Shown: positions 28,179 to 37,543, counted from the first letter of the stretch. The stretch is 64,000 nt of DNA from Pseudomonadota bacterium (GCA_021325555.1 JAJPGY010000032.1:62001-126000); one strand, 5' to 3'. Numbers and translations: made by a program. Notes: generated by a model not told the origin, from the sequence alone.

Positions 28179-29069
28179 TTAACGGCTCCGGGCAGGGCAG
28201 GCGGCCGCCAGCCGGTCGATCCGCGCGGGCAGCGAAGCGCCGCCCGCGCCGGACACCCTGCGGAAAACTGCCTGCTCGAGGCGATTGATCCGATATTCGA
28301 GCGGCTGCCCGTCGTAGCTTGCGCCGAAAGTCCTGACCTCGAGGGCGGTCAGCCGCTGGCGCAGGAGGGCGACCGGGGGCGCGGGAGAAGGCATGCCGTA
28401 AGCCGGCGGCCGGTTGCCTGGCACCGCTTGCGGTGGCACGGCGGCGAACGCGCTTCGGCGGCCGGAGATGATTGGCGGCGCCAGCGGCGGCATCCGCGCC
28501 ACATACAGCTGCCCGCCGCCCGGCGGACTGCGATCGGCCGTCTCCGCGATGGCCGTTGGGCCGGCGCTCCTTCGACGACGGACAAACACGCCGCCGTCGC
28601 CGGACCCGGCGCCGCCGCCGGCCATGAAGGGCCTGAGCGCCGGGCCGCTCTGCCCGGTGCCGGGCGGCGACGGATCGGTCTGCCCTGCGCCGGACGCGCC
28701 AGCCGGGGAATTGGCGAGCGGGCCCGGCAGAGGCGGTCTCAACACCGGGGGGGGCGGATCACTGACCTGGCTGGCCGCGGCCCGCCTGCCCACGCCATCC
28801 TTATCGTCCCAGCCGGGCACGGCGGCGGTGAGCCTGGCTATTCGCCCGGGCGGCGAGCCGGACATTTTCTGTCCGAATACCATCTGCTCAAGCCGGTCCA
28901 GGCGGCTGCCCGCATCCTCGTAGGCGTAAGAGTGCATGAACAGCCTGTCTTCCAGCTTGTCCAGGCGAGGATCGGCCGCGCCGCCCGCGGGCTGCGCCCC
29001 GGCCGCCCGGGAGAGAACGAGGCTGGACAGGAGAGCGGCCGCCAGCGCGGGCAGCCGATTGAACAACAT
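28179..29069 (-). CDS. Exported 'RLxRLExxVFG' repeat protein, paralogue B
   Basis: Starting at the ATG at 29069 gives 296 residues with a signal peptide ('LPALAAALLSSLVLSRAAGA'). A repeat at 34-84 ('RLFMHSYA...RLDRLEQMVFG') and a second near the C-terminus, about 237-296 ('RTFGASYD...RINRLEQAVF'), flank roughly 150 residues of Pro/Gly/Ala-rich disorder. It lacks the three-repeat plan and Gly-rich tail of the other two paralogues, so it may be a shortened or divergent member. It lies upstream of paralogue A on the same strand with a gap of about 280 bases, which contains no other gene. Confidence 0.7.
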   Translation of the reverse strand: MLFNRLPALAAALLSSLVLSRAAGAQPAGGAADPRLDKLEDRLFMHSYAYEDAGSRLDRLEQMVFGQKMSGSPPGRIARLTAAVPGWDDKDGVGRRAAASQVSDPPPPVLRPPLPGPLANSPAGASGAGQTDPSPPGTGQSGPALRPFMAGGGAGSGDGGVFVRRRRSAGPTAIAETADRSPPGGGQLYVARMPPLAPPIISGRRSAFAAVPPQAVPGNRPPAYGMPSPAPPVALLRQRLTALEVRTFGASYDGQPLEYRINRLEQAVFRRVSGAGGASLPARIDRLAAACPARSR

Positions 29070-29266
29070 CCGGCAAGACCGAAAACGCGACTCGAGCCGC
29101 CCGCTCACATGAGGATCTCCACCGACCGGCAACGGTGCTGACGCCGGGCTCGGTCGGTTTGTTCCGGAACAGCCGTTGCTGGGCATGGATTAAGAGCACA
29201 TTTAGAGAGCACGGACCCTTGAGCTTTATCTGATAGCCTTACTCTCGACGTTTACTCGAGGGAGCT

Positions 29267-30868
29267 ATGCCCAGGAGCCGGCAGACCCGAAGCGCAGCCA
29301 GGACGCTCTTTATCGACGGCAACAGCCTGCGCCTGGACGACCTGGAGCCGGTGGCCGGCGGCGCCGTCCGTGTGGCGCTGTCCGGCGCCGCCGAAGCACA
29401 GCTTTCGGAAAGCCGGGCCATAGTGGAGAGCATCCTTTCCAGAAACGAGGCCGTTTACGCGATCACCACCGGTTTCGGCAAGTTCAAGGACGTGCGCATC
29501 TCGCCCGGGGACAGCCACAAGCTGCAGCGGAACCTGATTCTCAGCCACGCGGCCGGCGTCGGTCCCCCCTTCGATCGCGAGGTGGTTCGCCTTGCCCTGC
29601 TCCTGCGGGCCAACGCGCTGGCCAAGGGCTATTCCGGCATCAGGAAGGCGGTCGTGGACCTGCTCCTGCAGTGCCTGAACTGCGGCGTGCACCCGCTCAT
29701 CCCCCAGCAGGGCTCGCTGGGCGCCAGCGGCGATCTGGCGCCGCTCGCCCACATGGCCCTGGTGCTCATCGGCGAGGGCGAGGCGGAGTATCAGGGGCGC
29801 GTCCTGCCCGGGGCTGAGGCGCTGACCCGGGCGGGGCTTTCGCCGATCACGCTGCAGGCCAAGGAGGGGCTGGCCCTCATCAACGGCACGCAGATCATGG
29901 CTGCCGTGGGCGCGCTGGTGATCCTGGAGGCGGAGCGCCTGGCCAAGCTGGCCGACATCGTCGGCGCCATGTCGCTGGAAGCGCAGCTGGGCTCACCCAA
30001 ACCGTTTGCCGAGGAGGTGCACAGGATCCGGCCGCACCCCGGCCAGCAGGACTCGGCGGCAAATCTGCGCGCGCTGCTGGCCGACAGCGGCTTTGTGGAA
30101 AGTCACAAGGACTGCCCGCTGGTGCAGGACGCCTATTCCCTGCGCTGCATGCCTCAGGTGCACGGCGCCTCTCGCCAGGCCTTCCAGCACGCCCGGTCGG
30201 TGCTGGAGATCGAGCTCAACTCGGCCACCGACAACCCGCTCATCTTCGAGGGCGGGGCGGTATCGGCCGGCAACTTCCACGGGCAGCCGCTGGCCTTTGC
30301 CCTCGACTACGCGGCGATCGCGCTGTCCGAGCTGGCCAACATCTCCGAGCGGCGTATCGAGCGCCTGGTCAATCCCAGTCTTTCCAACGGTCTGCCCGCC
30401 TTCTTGACCGAACACGGCGGTCTCAACTCCGGTTTGATGCTCGCCCAGTACACGGCGGCGGCGCTGGTCTCCGAGAACAAGAGCCTGGCCTACCCGGCCA
30501 GCGTCGACTCCATCCCCACCTCAGCCAACCAGGAAGACCACGTCTCGATGGGTGCCATCTCCTGCCGCAAGGCGCGGATGATCCTCAACAATGTTCGCAA
30601 GGTGCTGGCCATCGAGCTGCTCTGTGCTGCGCAGGGGCTCGACTTTCGCCTGGGCAACGGCTATGCCCACCGCGAGCACCCCTCCTGCGCCGTCCACGGC
30701 GCCGAGCCCGGTTGCGGGGTAAAGGCCGCCTACCAGGTCGTGCGCAAGCACATCCCGCACCTGGAGGAGGACCGCGAGCTGCACAAGGACATAAAGGCCG
30801 CCGAGCAGCTCGTGTCGGCAGGCCTGGTGCTCACCGCCGTCGAGTCGGCCGTCGGCCCGCTGCGCTGA
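29267..30868 (+). CDS. hutH: Histidine ammonia-lyase
   Basis: The 533-residue enzyme of the MIO-dependent ammonia-lyase family deaminates L-histidine to urocanate in the cytoplasm. The Ala-Ser-Gly of '[11 protein letters not shown]' (153-155) would cyclise to the MIO electrophile. 'AITTGFGKF' (65-73), 'SATDNPLI', 'HGGLNSGLM', '[10 protein letters not shown]' and the terminal '[12 protein letters not shown]' favour histidine over phenylalanine or tyrosine lyases. The ATG at 29267 has GAGGGAG upstream. No hutU, hutI or hutG is present, so the rest of histidine catabolism must lie elsewhere or be missing; a specialised lyase role cannot be excluded. Confidence 0.9.
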   Translation: MPRSRQTRSAARTLFIDGNSLRLDDLEPVAGGAVRVALSGAAEAQLSESRAIVESILSRNEAVYAITTGFGKFKDVRISPGDSHKLQRNLILSHAAGVGPPFDREVVRLALLLRANALAKGYSGIRKAVVDLLLQCLNCGVHPLIPQQGSLGASGDLAPLAHMALVLIGEGEAEYQGRVLPGAEALTRAGLSPITLQAKEGLALINGTQIMAAVGALVILEAERLAKLADIVGAMSLEAQLGSPKPFAEEVHRIRPHPGQQDSAANLRALLADSGFVESHKDCPLVQDAYSLRCMPQVHGASRQAFQHARSVLEIELNSATDNPLIFEGGAVSAGNFHGQPLAFALDYAAIALSELANISERRIERLVNPSLSNGLPAFLTEHGGLNSGLMLAQYTAAALVSENKSLAYPASVDSIPTSANQEDHVSMGAISCRKARMILNNVRKVLAIELLCAAQGLDFRLGNGYAHREHPSCAVHGAEPGCGVKAAYQVVRKHIPHLEEDRELHKDIKAAEQLVSAGLVLTAVESAVGPLR

Positions 30869-30942
30869 TCACTGTCCCAACTTTTCAGGGGCAACGCCTG
30901 CCCTGCTTATGAGGTAAAATTGGGGAGATCAAGTCCGGACTG

Positions 30943-31015
30943 GGGCGATTAGCGCAGCTGGTAGCGCAGCACGATCACACCGTGAAGGTCGGGGGTTCAA
31001 ATCCCTCATCGCCCA
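30943..31015 (+). tRNA. tRNA-Val (anticodon CAC)
   Basis: A 73-base cloverleaf: acceptor GGGCGAT/ATCGCCC with discriminator A, D arm GCGC/GCGC, anticodon loop ATCACAC and T arm around TTCAAAT. CAC reads GUG. The first base pair of the anticodon stem is a G-A mismatch. A TAAAAT hexamer at 30915-30920 may be its -10 element. CCA is not encoded. Confidence 0.93.
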
Positions 31016-31133
31016 AGGCTTTCAAATTGTCCATACCGGACGCATGGGTAACAGAACGTTCCGGACACACCGGTCACACTTTTGCATTTCCAATTGGAGG
31101 CAAGAGTGGATGACGTGGAAGGAGAGTTCTGCT

Positions 31134-31277
31134 ATGGACGAACGAATGCGTTTTGTCATCCGCCTGCGGCTCGGAGACAGCCTGGTCACGACCAAGCACG
31201 GGGCAACCGGCCAGCCCTGGTGCACCGCCTGCGGTGTCGGGCGGGCGCGAGGCCGGGCTGCCCGTTTTGGTGCCTGA
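31134..31277 (+). CDS. Candidate 47-residue small protein
   Basis: GGAAGGAGAG precedes the ATG at 31134 with normal spacing. The peptide begins 'MDERMRFVIRLRLGDSLVTT' and later has a 'WCTACG' Cys pair, then turns into Arg/Ala-rich sequence. The good ribosome site is the main support. It lies in the 413-base stretch between tRNA-Val and the repeat-protein gene, which otherwise shows nothing. No family is recognised. Confidence 0.3.
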   Translation: MDERMRFVIRLRLGDSLVTTKHGATGQPWCTACGVGRARGRAARFGA

Positions 31278-31428
31278 TCCTCCTTCAAGCCGGACCGTCC
31301 GGGCCCGGCAACTTGCAGGTTTAATGTGGATCGCCTGCGTGAAAAAGGGCACAATGGAAGTAAAGCGGAGATCTCCGAGGTAACAGAAGAGAAACGCTCC
31401 GAGAGACGCCAGAAGGAGCACTCGGGCA

Positions 31429-32706
31429 ATGTTCACCACCCAAGCGACCCCGAGCTCCCAGAGCCGCCGCGGGCAAGTCAGCCGGGCCGGCTGGCACGCT
31501 GGCCGCACGGCTGCCGCCCTCCTCGCCGCCTGCCTGGTCTTTGCCGGCTCCGGCGGGGGAGCACGGGCGGCGGTCAGCGGCGCGCCCGCCATGTCGTCCC
31601 TGGAGAGCCTCGAGGATCAGTTTTTCCACCACGACTACGCCGGGCAGCCGCTCGAGTCCCGGCTGGCGCGGCTGGAGCAGCTGGTGTTCGGGGAGCTAAG
31701 AACGGGAACCCCGCAGCAGCGCCTGCAGAACCTCCGGTCGGCGGTCGTGCAGGAGCCGGCAGGCAAAGAGTCGAATGCCACGGCCGGCAGCCGCCCACCG
31801 CAGCCCGCCGCCCCGACGGCTGCGGTGGCTGACTCCAGCGACTACCCGACCGTCTCCACCCTGGAGAAGCTCCTTCTCGGCAGAAGCTACTCCGAAGATC
31901 CAATCCGGCAGCGGCTCGCGCGCCTGGAGACCAGGGCTTTCGGGAAGCCTTCCAGCCTGGCCGACCTCAGCAGGCGCGTGGACCGCCTGAAGACATTTGC
32001 GGGAATGCAGGCTGACTGGGCCGACGAAGACTACCTGGCGGCCCCGGCCCCTGAGGCTGCCCAGCCCGGCAGGACCTCTGCCGATACCGGCCTTTTCCAG
32101 GAGGTGGCCGACCTGGAGGAGGAGGTCTCGGGCAGGAGCCACCCGCACCAGTCGCTCATCGATCGGGTGAGCAACCTGGAGGCGGCGGTGTTTCCGCGGC
32201 AAAAGCTTGATGCCAGCCTCTCGCTTGCCGATCGTGTGCACAAGCTGTGGACGGCCGTCGAAGGTCCCATTCCGCCGGCGACGAGGGCCAGCAGCACCGC
32301 TTATACATCGCTGCCGCCGCTTGGGACAGCACCGGCCGGCAACGCCCCCTCGTCGGCCGCCGTCGCCGGCGCCCCCAGATCCAGGAGCAAGCACCCGTGG
32401 CTGCATGGTCTGGGTAAGTTCGCCGAGGTGGTCGGGCAGCTGGCCATCGACATGCTCGCTGGCGCAGGTTATTACGGCGGCTATTACGGCGGCTACTACG
32501 GCGGCTACTACGGCGGTTATCCTTACGCCCCTGGACCTTACCCCGTCGCCGGTTATGGTCTGGGCAGCGCAGGCGGCCTCGGGTTCGGCGCCTACCCTTA
32601 CGGCGGCACCAGCCTGATGACCGGCCCCGGCTATATGTTCGGCCCGGCCGGCATGGGCTTCGGCGGCCCGCGCTTCGGCGTCGGCGCTGGCGGGCTGTAC
32701 TTCTGA
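31429..32706 (+). CDS. Exported 'RLxRLExxVFG' repeat protein, paralogue C, with YYGG tail
   Basis: The 425-residue protein has a long signal sequence (hydrophobic about 28-41). Repeats are at 57-106 ('QFFHHDYA...RLARLEQLVFG'), 141-193 ('LLLGRSYS...RLARLETRAFG') and 225-277 ('EVSGRSHP...VSNLEAAVFP'). Order, spacing, the 'DYP' lead-in to repeat 2 and the acidic 'ADWADED' after it all mirror the protein at 26439-27902, so the two are full-length paralogues on opposite strands. A hydrophobic helix near 325-345 precedes a Gly/Tyr-rich tail with YYGG units. AAGGAG lies about 10 bases before the ATG. An envelope or surface location is inferred. Confidence 0.75.
   Translation: MFTTQATPSSQSRRGQVSRAGWHAGRTAAALLAACLVFAGSGGGARAAVSGAPAMSSLESLEDQFFHHDYAGQPLESRLARLEQLVFGELRTGTPQQRLQNLRSAVVQEPAGKESNATAGSRPPQPAAPTAAVADSSDYPTVSTLEKLLLGRSYSEDPIRQRLARLETRAFGKPSSLADLSRRVDRLKTFAGMQADWADEDYLAAPAPEAAQPGRTSADTGLFQEVADLEEEVSGRSHPHQSLIDRVSNLEAAVFPRQKLDASLSLADRVHKLWTAVEGPIPPATRASSTAYTSLPPLGTAPAGNAPSSAAVAGAPRSRSKHPWLHGLGKFAEVVGQLAIDMLAGAGYYGGYYGGYYGGYYGGYPYAPGPYPVAGYGLGSAGGLGFGAYPYGGTSLMTGPGYMFGPAGMGFGGPRFGVGAGGLYF
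32470..32517 (+). repeat. Four tandem 12-base units encoding YYGG
   Basis: Four copies of TAYTACGGCGGC lie in frame within the paralogue C gene, differing only at a Tyr third position. Such an array can expand or contract by slippage in whole codons, changing the length of the Gly/Tyr tail without a frameshift. Confidence 0.8.
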
Positions 32707-33482
32707 GCCCCACAGGCCCGGGCACCGGTCTATCATTCACCACAGTCCGGCGGCGCTTGAACACCTTGAGCAGCCTCTCATTATCGTCCGAAAAAAGCTC
32801 CCGGGCGGGAGGTTGTGGCCGCCATGGTGCCCGAACCTGCCAGCCCAGCCCTCCGAGATCGTCACGTCCCGCCTTGCTGGACGGCCTCGGCAGGCAAAGC
32901 TTTGACCGGCACGGGCTTGCCACCGTCCATGAGCCCCCCGGAGTCGTGCCGATTGGCATATTGCCCGGCGCCTCTGTCCAGCATCACGGTAACGTCACTG
33001 CCCTCGTGCAGATAGTAGAGCGATGCCTTTAGCGCATCGAGGATGTCTGGCGGCGCCAGGTATGTCGTCTTGCGGATCCTGATGGTCTCCCGCGCCCCCT
33101 GCCTTTCCTTGACAGGGCGGGTTGCTCAGCGGCAAGACCGCCGCCATCGGCCGGGCAGCGGGCAGGAGGGGGCAGAACGTGCACGGTCGGCTCGCCGGCG
33201 CCGGTCTCAATCGGTGTCGGGCGGCCATGCTGAAGAAAAGGTCTGAGCCGGCCAAGCGCCGGCGCGGTCAGCTTGCGCTCGGGCGCGAGTCCCCGTCGAG
33301 CGCGACCGGCCTGGCTCCGGGCATGACCTTGACCCTGTCCGGCCGATTACCGGGCGGTCGCTTTGCCGCTCTTTCCGAGGCCAGAAAGTTTCTCATCAAC
33401 AGGTCAAGATCGCCTTGGCCGGGGCCCCGGGAGAGCGCGCGCTCCGCTTGACAACACAGGAGGCTGTGCAGTCCGGCCACCA
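32707..33482. other. Gene-poor stretch with probable coding remnants on the minus strand
   Basis: About 775 bases without an intact gene. On the minus strand 32862-33125 is an 87-codon open frame lacking any ATG, GTG or TTG ahead of its best part; it reads like real protein ('IRIRKTTYLAPPDILDALKA', then 'YYLHEGSDVTVMLD'). Minus-strand sequence around 33300-33420 also looks protein-like ('GDLDLLMRNFLASERAAKR') but in another frame and stop-interrupted. The simplest reading is a decayed gene or genes. Confidence 0.4.
32862..33125 (-). pseudogene. Possible gene remnant without start codon
   Basis: The frame follows a stop at 33126-33128 and ends at a stop at 32862-32864. Its N-terminal half has alternating charged and hydrophobic residues typical of a folded domain ('ETIRIRKTTYLAPP', 'LKASLYYLHEGSD'). 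No usual start codon precedes this half, so it is either truncated by an upstream frameshift or uses an unusual start. No family is recognised. Confidence 0.35.
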
Positions 33483-34820
33483 TTACTTGCCCTTCCTCTT
33501 CTTCTGGCCGCCCCGCCATTTGCCCTTCGGGGTAAGGTCAATCAGGATCGACTCCAGCGTGTCGATCATGAGGTTTATCTGCGACTCGGTGATGATGAGC
33601 GGCGGCTCGATGCGGATGGTCCTGTTGGCGTTCATGGTCGCCGCCACCAGCACCCCGCGGTGGAACAGCTCGACCTGCACCGCCTCCCGCAGCTCCCTGG
33701 AGGTGAACTCCAGCCCGATCAGCAGTCCGCGCCCGCGCACGTCGGCTATGTACTTGCCGTACTCCTCCTTGAGCTCGTTCAGCCGGCGCATGAAGTAGTT
33801 GCCCATGACCGCGGAGCGCGCCGGCAGGTGCTCCTCCATGAGCACCTCCAGGCAGGCGGAAGCTGCCGTGCAGGCCAGCGGGTTGCCACCAAATGTGGAG
33901 TTATGGATGGTCGGATTCGGCTCCAGCACCTTCCAGATCTTGGAGGTGGACATAAAGCAGCCGATCGGAATGACGCCGCCGCTCAAAGCCTTGGCCAGGC
34001 AGAGGATATCCGGCACCACGCCCTCGTGCTCGCAGGCGAACATCCTTCCGGTGCGCCCCATGCCCGTCTGCACCTCATCGAGGATCAGCAGCACGCCCTT
34101 CTTCCTGGTGATCTCGCGGACCTTGCGCAGGTAGCCGGGCGGCGGCACGTGGATGCCGCCCTCGCCCTGGATCGGCTCCAGGATAACGGCGGCCGTGTGC
34201 TTGCCGATCGCCTTCTCAATCGCCTCCGCGTCGCCGAACGGCACGTGGACGAAACCGTTGAGCAGCGGCTCGAACGGCTTGCGGAAGACATCGCGCCCTG
34301 TGGCCGAAAGCGCGCCCATGGAGACGCCGTGATAGGCGTTGCGCGTGGAGATGATTTCGGTCTTGCCCGTATACAGGCGGGCCAGCTTGATCGCCCCTTC
34401 CACCGCCTCGGTGCCGCTGTTGCAGAAAAAGGCGTATTTGAGATCGCCGGGGGCGATGGCCGCCAGCTGCCTGGCCAGGTGGGCCGCCCAGGGGTTGAGC
34501 AGATCCTGGCTGTGCAGGCAGACCTGATCCAGCTGCGCCTTGACCGCCGCTATCACCTTCGGGTGGCGGTGGCCGACGTTGAAGATGCCGTAGCCGCCAA
34601 GGCAGTCCAGGTAGCGCTTGCCGTGGTTGTCGTAAGTGTAGACGCCGCCGTCACGGAACTCGACAGCCCCTTCCGCCCCGCACAGCTTGTTGCGATAGGC
34701 ATGATTGAGGTGGTCGATCGAGTTGTCCAGCGCCTGCTCGGCGATCTCCTCGTAATGGGAAGGACCGCGATCGACGACCGGGAAATGTTTCCGAACCGTA
34801 TCTTTCTTGTAAAGAGCCAT
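33483..34820 (-). CDS. Class III aminotransferase, putrescine aminotransferase-like
   Basis: The 445-residue PLP enzyme carries the class III pattern: 'FFCNSGTEAVEGAIKLAR', 'AYHGVSMGAL', 'ILDEVQTGMGRTG' and the Schiff-base Lys in 'LCLAKALSGGVIPIG'. The C-terminal section 'VLVAATMNANRTIRIEPPL' closely resembles putrescine aminotransferase (YgjG/PatA) rather than acetylornithine or GABA transaminases. It would move the amino group of putrescine, or a related diamine or ornithine, to 2-oxoglutarate. The ATG at 34820 lacks a strong ribosome site. The last 15 residues are Lys/Arg-rich. It may connect to the ornithine cyclodeaminase at 7310 through ornithine/polyamine metabolism, but the genes are far apart. 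Confidence 0.85.
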   Translation of the reverse strand: MALYKKDTVRKHFPVVDRGPSHYEEIAEQALDNSIDHLNHAYRNKLCGAEGAVEFRDGGVYTYDNHGKRYLDCLGGYGIFNVGHRHPKVIAAVKAQLDQVCLHSQDLLNPWAAHLARQLAAIAPGDLKYAFFCNSGTEAVEGAIKLARLYTGKTEIISTRNAYHGVSMGALSATGRDVFRKPFEPLLNGFVHVPFGDAEAIEKAIGKHTAAVILEPIQGEGGIHVPPPGYLRKVREITRKKGVLLILDEVQTGMGRTGRMFACEHEGVVPDILCLAKALSGGVIPIGCFMSTSKIWKVLEPNPTIHNSTFGGNPLACTAASACLEVLMEEHLPARSAVMGNYFMRRLNELKEEYGKYIADVRGRGLLIGLEFTSRELREAVQVELFHRGVLVAATMNANRTIRIEPPLIITESQINLMIDTLESILIDLTPKGKWRGGQKKRKGK

Positions 34821-35144
34821 AAATTAAACCCGACTTTCGCTGTTGTTGCCCGGCAAACAATGCCCGCTGCCCGGGCAGCCTGCCCGCGCAACGCCACCCC
34901 GCCTGCCGGAGCGCATTTCAATGATGGGGACAACTGCTGGACCGTCCCTGTGGTCCGTCCTTGTTCCCGCTACAGAAAGCTGTTAACAGTCGATGTCGTC
35001 AGCATAAGATGCTTGCACCCCCAGGGGGTTGTCGTGAAACGGATACACCGCCCGCCGGGCACCACGCACAGTGGCGCTGCCTCGACACGGTACCCGATTC
35101 ATCTACCCTAAATGTACACTGCTGGCTGCTTTCAGGGCAATGTG

Positions 35145-35189
35145 CAACCTGTCCAAAAAAAACACGGATAATTTAGCCAACCTGTCCAA
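35145..35189. promoter_or_regulatory. Pair of 12-base direct repeats, possible operator
   Basis: CAACCTGTCCAA occurs at 35145-35156 and exactly again at 35178-35189, 33 bases apart, about three helical turns, with an A-rich spacer. Same-face spacing is what a regulator binding two sites would need. No protein is identified. Confidence 0.3.
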
Positions 35190-35317
35190 GGCCGGTCGGC
35201 TGCCTCCAGTCGGCCCCCGCCCGCGGATTTCAGCCAGGCCGGCTATATCCTGGCGCGTGACAACCAGAACGGATTGTTTGAGCCGTTTTTAAACCCGCGC
35301 TCATCTCGGGCGCCACT

Positions 35318-35345
35318 TTGCGTCGCCACAATCATCAGGCATAAT
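35318..35345 (+). promoter_or_regulatory. Possible sigma-70 promoter for the TPR gene
   Basis: TTGCGT (35318-35323), 16 bases, then CATAAT (35340-35345), about 68 bases before the GTG at 35414. The match is moderate (4/6 and 5/6). Confidence 0.35.
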
Positions 35346-35413
35346 GAATTGGGCTGGCTGACAGCGCAGTCAGGCGACGCCACCACCCACCCGCGATAGA
35401 CTGGAGTTATCAA

Positions 35414-37519
35414 GTGAGGCGATTTTTCCTTGTCGGGGCGTTAACCTGCGCCCTCGCGCCGGCAGCACATGCCCTGGAGCCCGGGGGCATGTCCAAGCCC
35501 CTGCTGGAGCGTTATTACCAGGGGGTGGCCTATTTCAAGGCCGGCGACCTGGAAAAGGCGCTGGCGGCCCTCAAGGCGGTGGCCCTCAGCGTTCCGGCCG
35601 ACCCGCTGGTGCACGTGACGCTGGGCGCGGCGCTGCAGCAGCACGGCGACCTCGCCGACGCGGCCGCCGAATACCAGAGGGCGGTCGAGCTGTGCCCGTA
35701 CGATGCCTTCGCCCGGGAATCGCTGGGTCTCATCCTGCAGTCGCAGGGTCACCTGGACGAGGCGATCGAGCAGTACAGGCAGGCGGTTCAGGAGCGGCCC
35801 GACACCCCGCTCATGCGCCTCAACCTGGGCATGGCCTTGCGGGCCAAGGGCGATCGCGAGGGCGCCATAAGCGAGCTCAAACAGGTGGTGCAGGCCTACC
35901 CGGCCCACCTGCGGGCCCGGGCCCAGCTTGCCGCCGCCTATCAGGACAAGGGTGAGAATCGCCTGGCAGCCGAGGAGTACAGGCGCATCCTGGCTGCCGA
36001 CCCTGGCAATTTCTCCATCCACTTCAACTACGCAACCGCCCTGCTCAACCTCAAGGACTACGACGGGGCCGCCGCCGAGTTCGAGCGGGCCATAGCCATC
36101 GACGGCTCGGCGCCGGAGACGCACGCCTCCCTGGCCACCGCCTACGCGATGAAGGGCAATTATGAGGGCGCGGCCAGGGAGCTGAAGACGGCGCTGGCGA
36201 TCAAGCCCGACAAGGCGGACTGGCACGCCGCCCTCGGCGACGCGCTGTCCAAGCTGAAGGACTACCCGGCTGCTGTAGAGGAATATCGCCAGGCCCAGCG
36301 CCTCAATCCCAGCGACACCGAAACCGCCTACAGCCTGGGCTATCTTCTCGAGCTGACCGACGACCTGTCCGGCGCCGCCGGCGCCTATGAGCACGTGCTC
36401 TCGCTCAATCCTGGCTACACAAACGCGCACTACAACCTGGGCATCGTCAAACAAAAGCAGGGCGACCTCCAGTCGGCGGCTAAAGAGTTCCGCTTAGTGC
36501 TGGCGAACAACCCCAACGACGGGCAGGCGCTCATCAACCTTGGCCGCACGCTTATCCTTGAGGGCGATCTGGAGCAGGCCGTTACCTGCTACCGCCAGGG
36601 GCTCTCGCTGGAGCCGAGTGACGCCAATGCTTACATCGAGCTCGGGCAGGCGCTGGCCAAGCTCAAGGACCGGCCCGGCGCCCGCTCGGCTATCGAGACG
36701 GCGCTTTCGCTGGCGCCGGCGGACCGCAACGGGCTCATCGCCCTGGCCGGTCTCGATGAGGACGACGGGCAGCCGGGGGCTGCCGAGACCATCTACCGGC
36801 GCCTTCTCGAGCGCAAGCCCGGCGACCTCAAGGTTTTGCAGCTGCTGGCCGACAACCTCGATTCCCAGGGCAAGAACGACGACGCCATAGCCGTCTACCA
36901 GCAGATCGTGCAGATCAATCCCAAGTCGGCAGAGGCTTTCAACAACCTGGGCCTGGCGCTGCAAAGGCATCAAGACCTGTCCGGCGCCACCGCTCAATAT
37001 CGCCACGCTCTGGATATAAACCCGCAATTTGCCGAGGCGCACATCAACCTGGGCAATGTTTATCTGGTCCAGCGCAGCTACGCCGAGGCCGCCGAAGAAT
37101 ACAAGCAGGCGCTGTCCCTGAAGCCTACAAGCGTTCAGGCCAATTATAATCTCGGGCTGGCCTACGCAGGGCTCGCCGACCCGGACAAGGCGCTGGCGCA
37201 GTATCGCCAGGCCCTCAGCCTCGACCCCAAATTCGCCAACGCCTACTACGCGCTCGGGGTGCTCTATCTCTCCCAGAACAACTCGGCCGAGGCGGTGCCT
37301 GCCCTGGAAAGTTACCTGAGCCTGGAGCCGAGCGGCACCTACAGCGAGACCGCCCGCTCGAGCCTGGAGAAGGTAAGGCGGCTATCCGGGCAATCGCCGG
37401 CGGCCGCGGGCGGTGCGGCGGCCGAATCCGGGACCGGGCAGCCCGCCGGCGGCGTATCGCCGGCCGGCGATACGGCCGGCACGGCGCTGTCGAATTCGCA
37501 GGCGGGACAGACGCACTAG
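35414..37519 (+). CDS. Large exported TPR protein
   Basis: A 701-residue protein with a signal peptide (1-20, 'LVGALTCALAPAAHA'), then an almost continuous array of about 17-18 34-residue TPR units from residue 28 to about 640. Consensus stretches such as 'AEAHINLGNVYLVQRSYAEA' recur. The last 50 residues are Gly/Ala/Ser-rich and disordered. It is a protein-protein scaffold, probably periplasmic. Start is GTG at 35414 with TGGAG 9 bases upstream. The cNMP/DUF4388 gene follows after 24 bases, so the two are probably one operon. Similar O-GlcNAc-transferase-like TPR arrays lack its signal peptide, and no glycosyltransferase domain is present. Confidence 0.88.
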   Translation: MRRFFLVGALTCALAPAAHALEPGGMSKPLLERYYQGVAYFKAGDLEKALAALKAVALSVPADPLVHVTLGAALQQHGDLADAAAEYQRAVELCPYDAFARESLGLILQSQGHLDEAIEQYRQAVQERPDTPLMRLNLGMALRAKGDREGAISELKQVVQAYPAHLRARAQLAAAYQDKGENRLAAEEYRRILAADPGNFSIHFNYATALLNLKDYDGAAAEFERAIAIDGSAPETHASLATAYAMKGNYEGAARELKTALAIKPDKADWHAALGDALSKLKDYPAAVEEYRQAQRLNPSDTETAYSLGYLLELTDDLSGAAGAYEHVLSLNPGYTNAHYNLGIVKQKQGDLQSAAKEFRLVLANNPNDGQALINLGRTLILEGDLEQAVTCYRQGLSLEPSDANAYIELGQALAKLKDRPGARSAIETALSLAPADRNGLIALAGLDEDDGQPGAAETIYRRLLERKPGDLKVLQLLADNLDSQGKNDDAIAVYQQIVQINPKSAEAFNNLGLALQRHQDLSGATAQYRHALDINPQFAEAHINLGNVYLVQRSYAEAAEEYKQALSLKPTSVQANYNLGLAYAGLADPDKALAQYRQALSLDPKFANAYYALGVLYLSQNNSAEAVPALESYLSLEPSGTYSETARSSLEKVRRLSGQSPAAAGGAAAESGTGQPAGGVSPAGDTAGTALSNSQAGQTH

Positions 37520-37543
37520 AAGAGCAGGCGCCTGGCGCGCAAG

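Larger units (their letters stand above)
34821..35413. other. Divergent intergenic region, aminotransferase / TPR gene
   Basis: About 590 bases with no convincing gene. It is less GC-rich than the surroundings and contains a 12-base direct repeat (35145-35156 and 35178-35189) and a promoter-like sequence at 35318-35345. Short open frames here lack ribosome sites and protein-like composition. Confidence 0.5.

Noticed and set aside
29267..30868. Phenylalanine or tyrosine ammonia-lyase
   Set aside because: 'QEDHVSM' and '[12 protein letters not shown]' match histidine ammonia-lyase better than plant-type or tyrosine enzymes.
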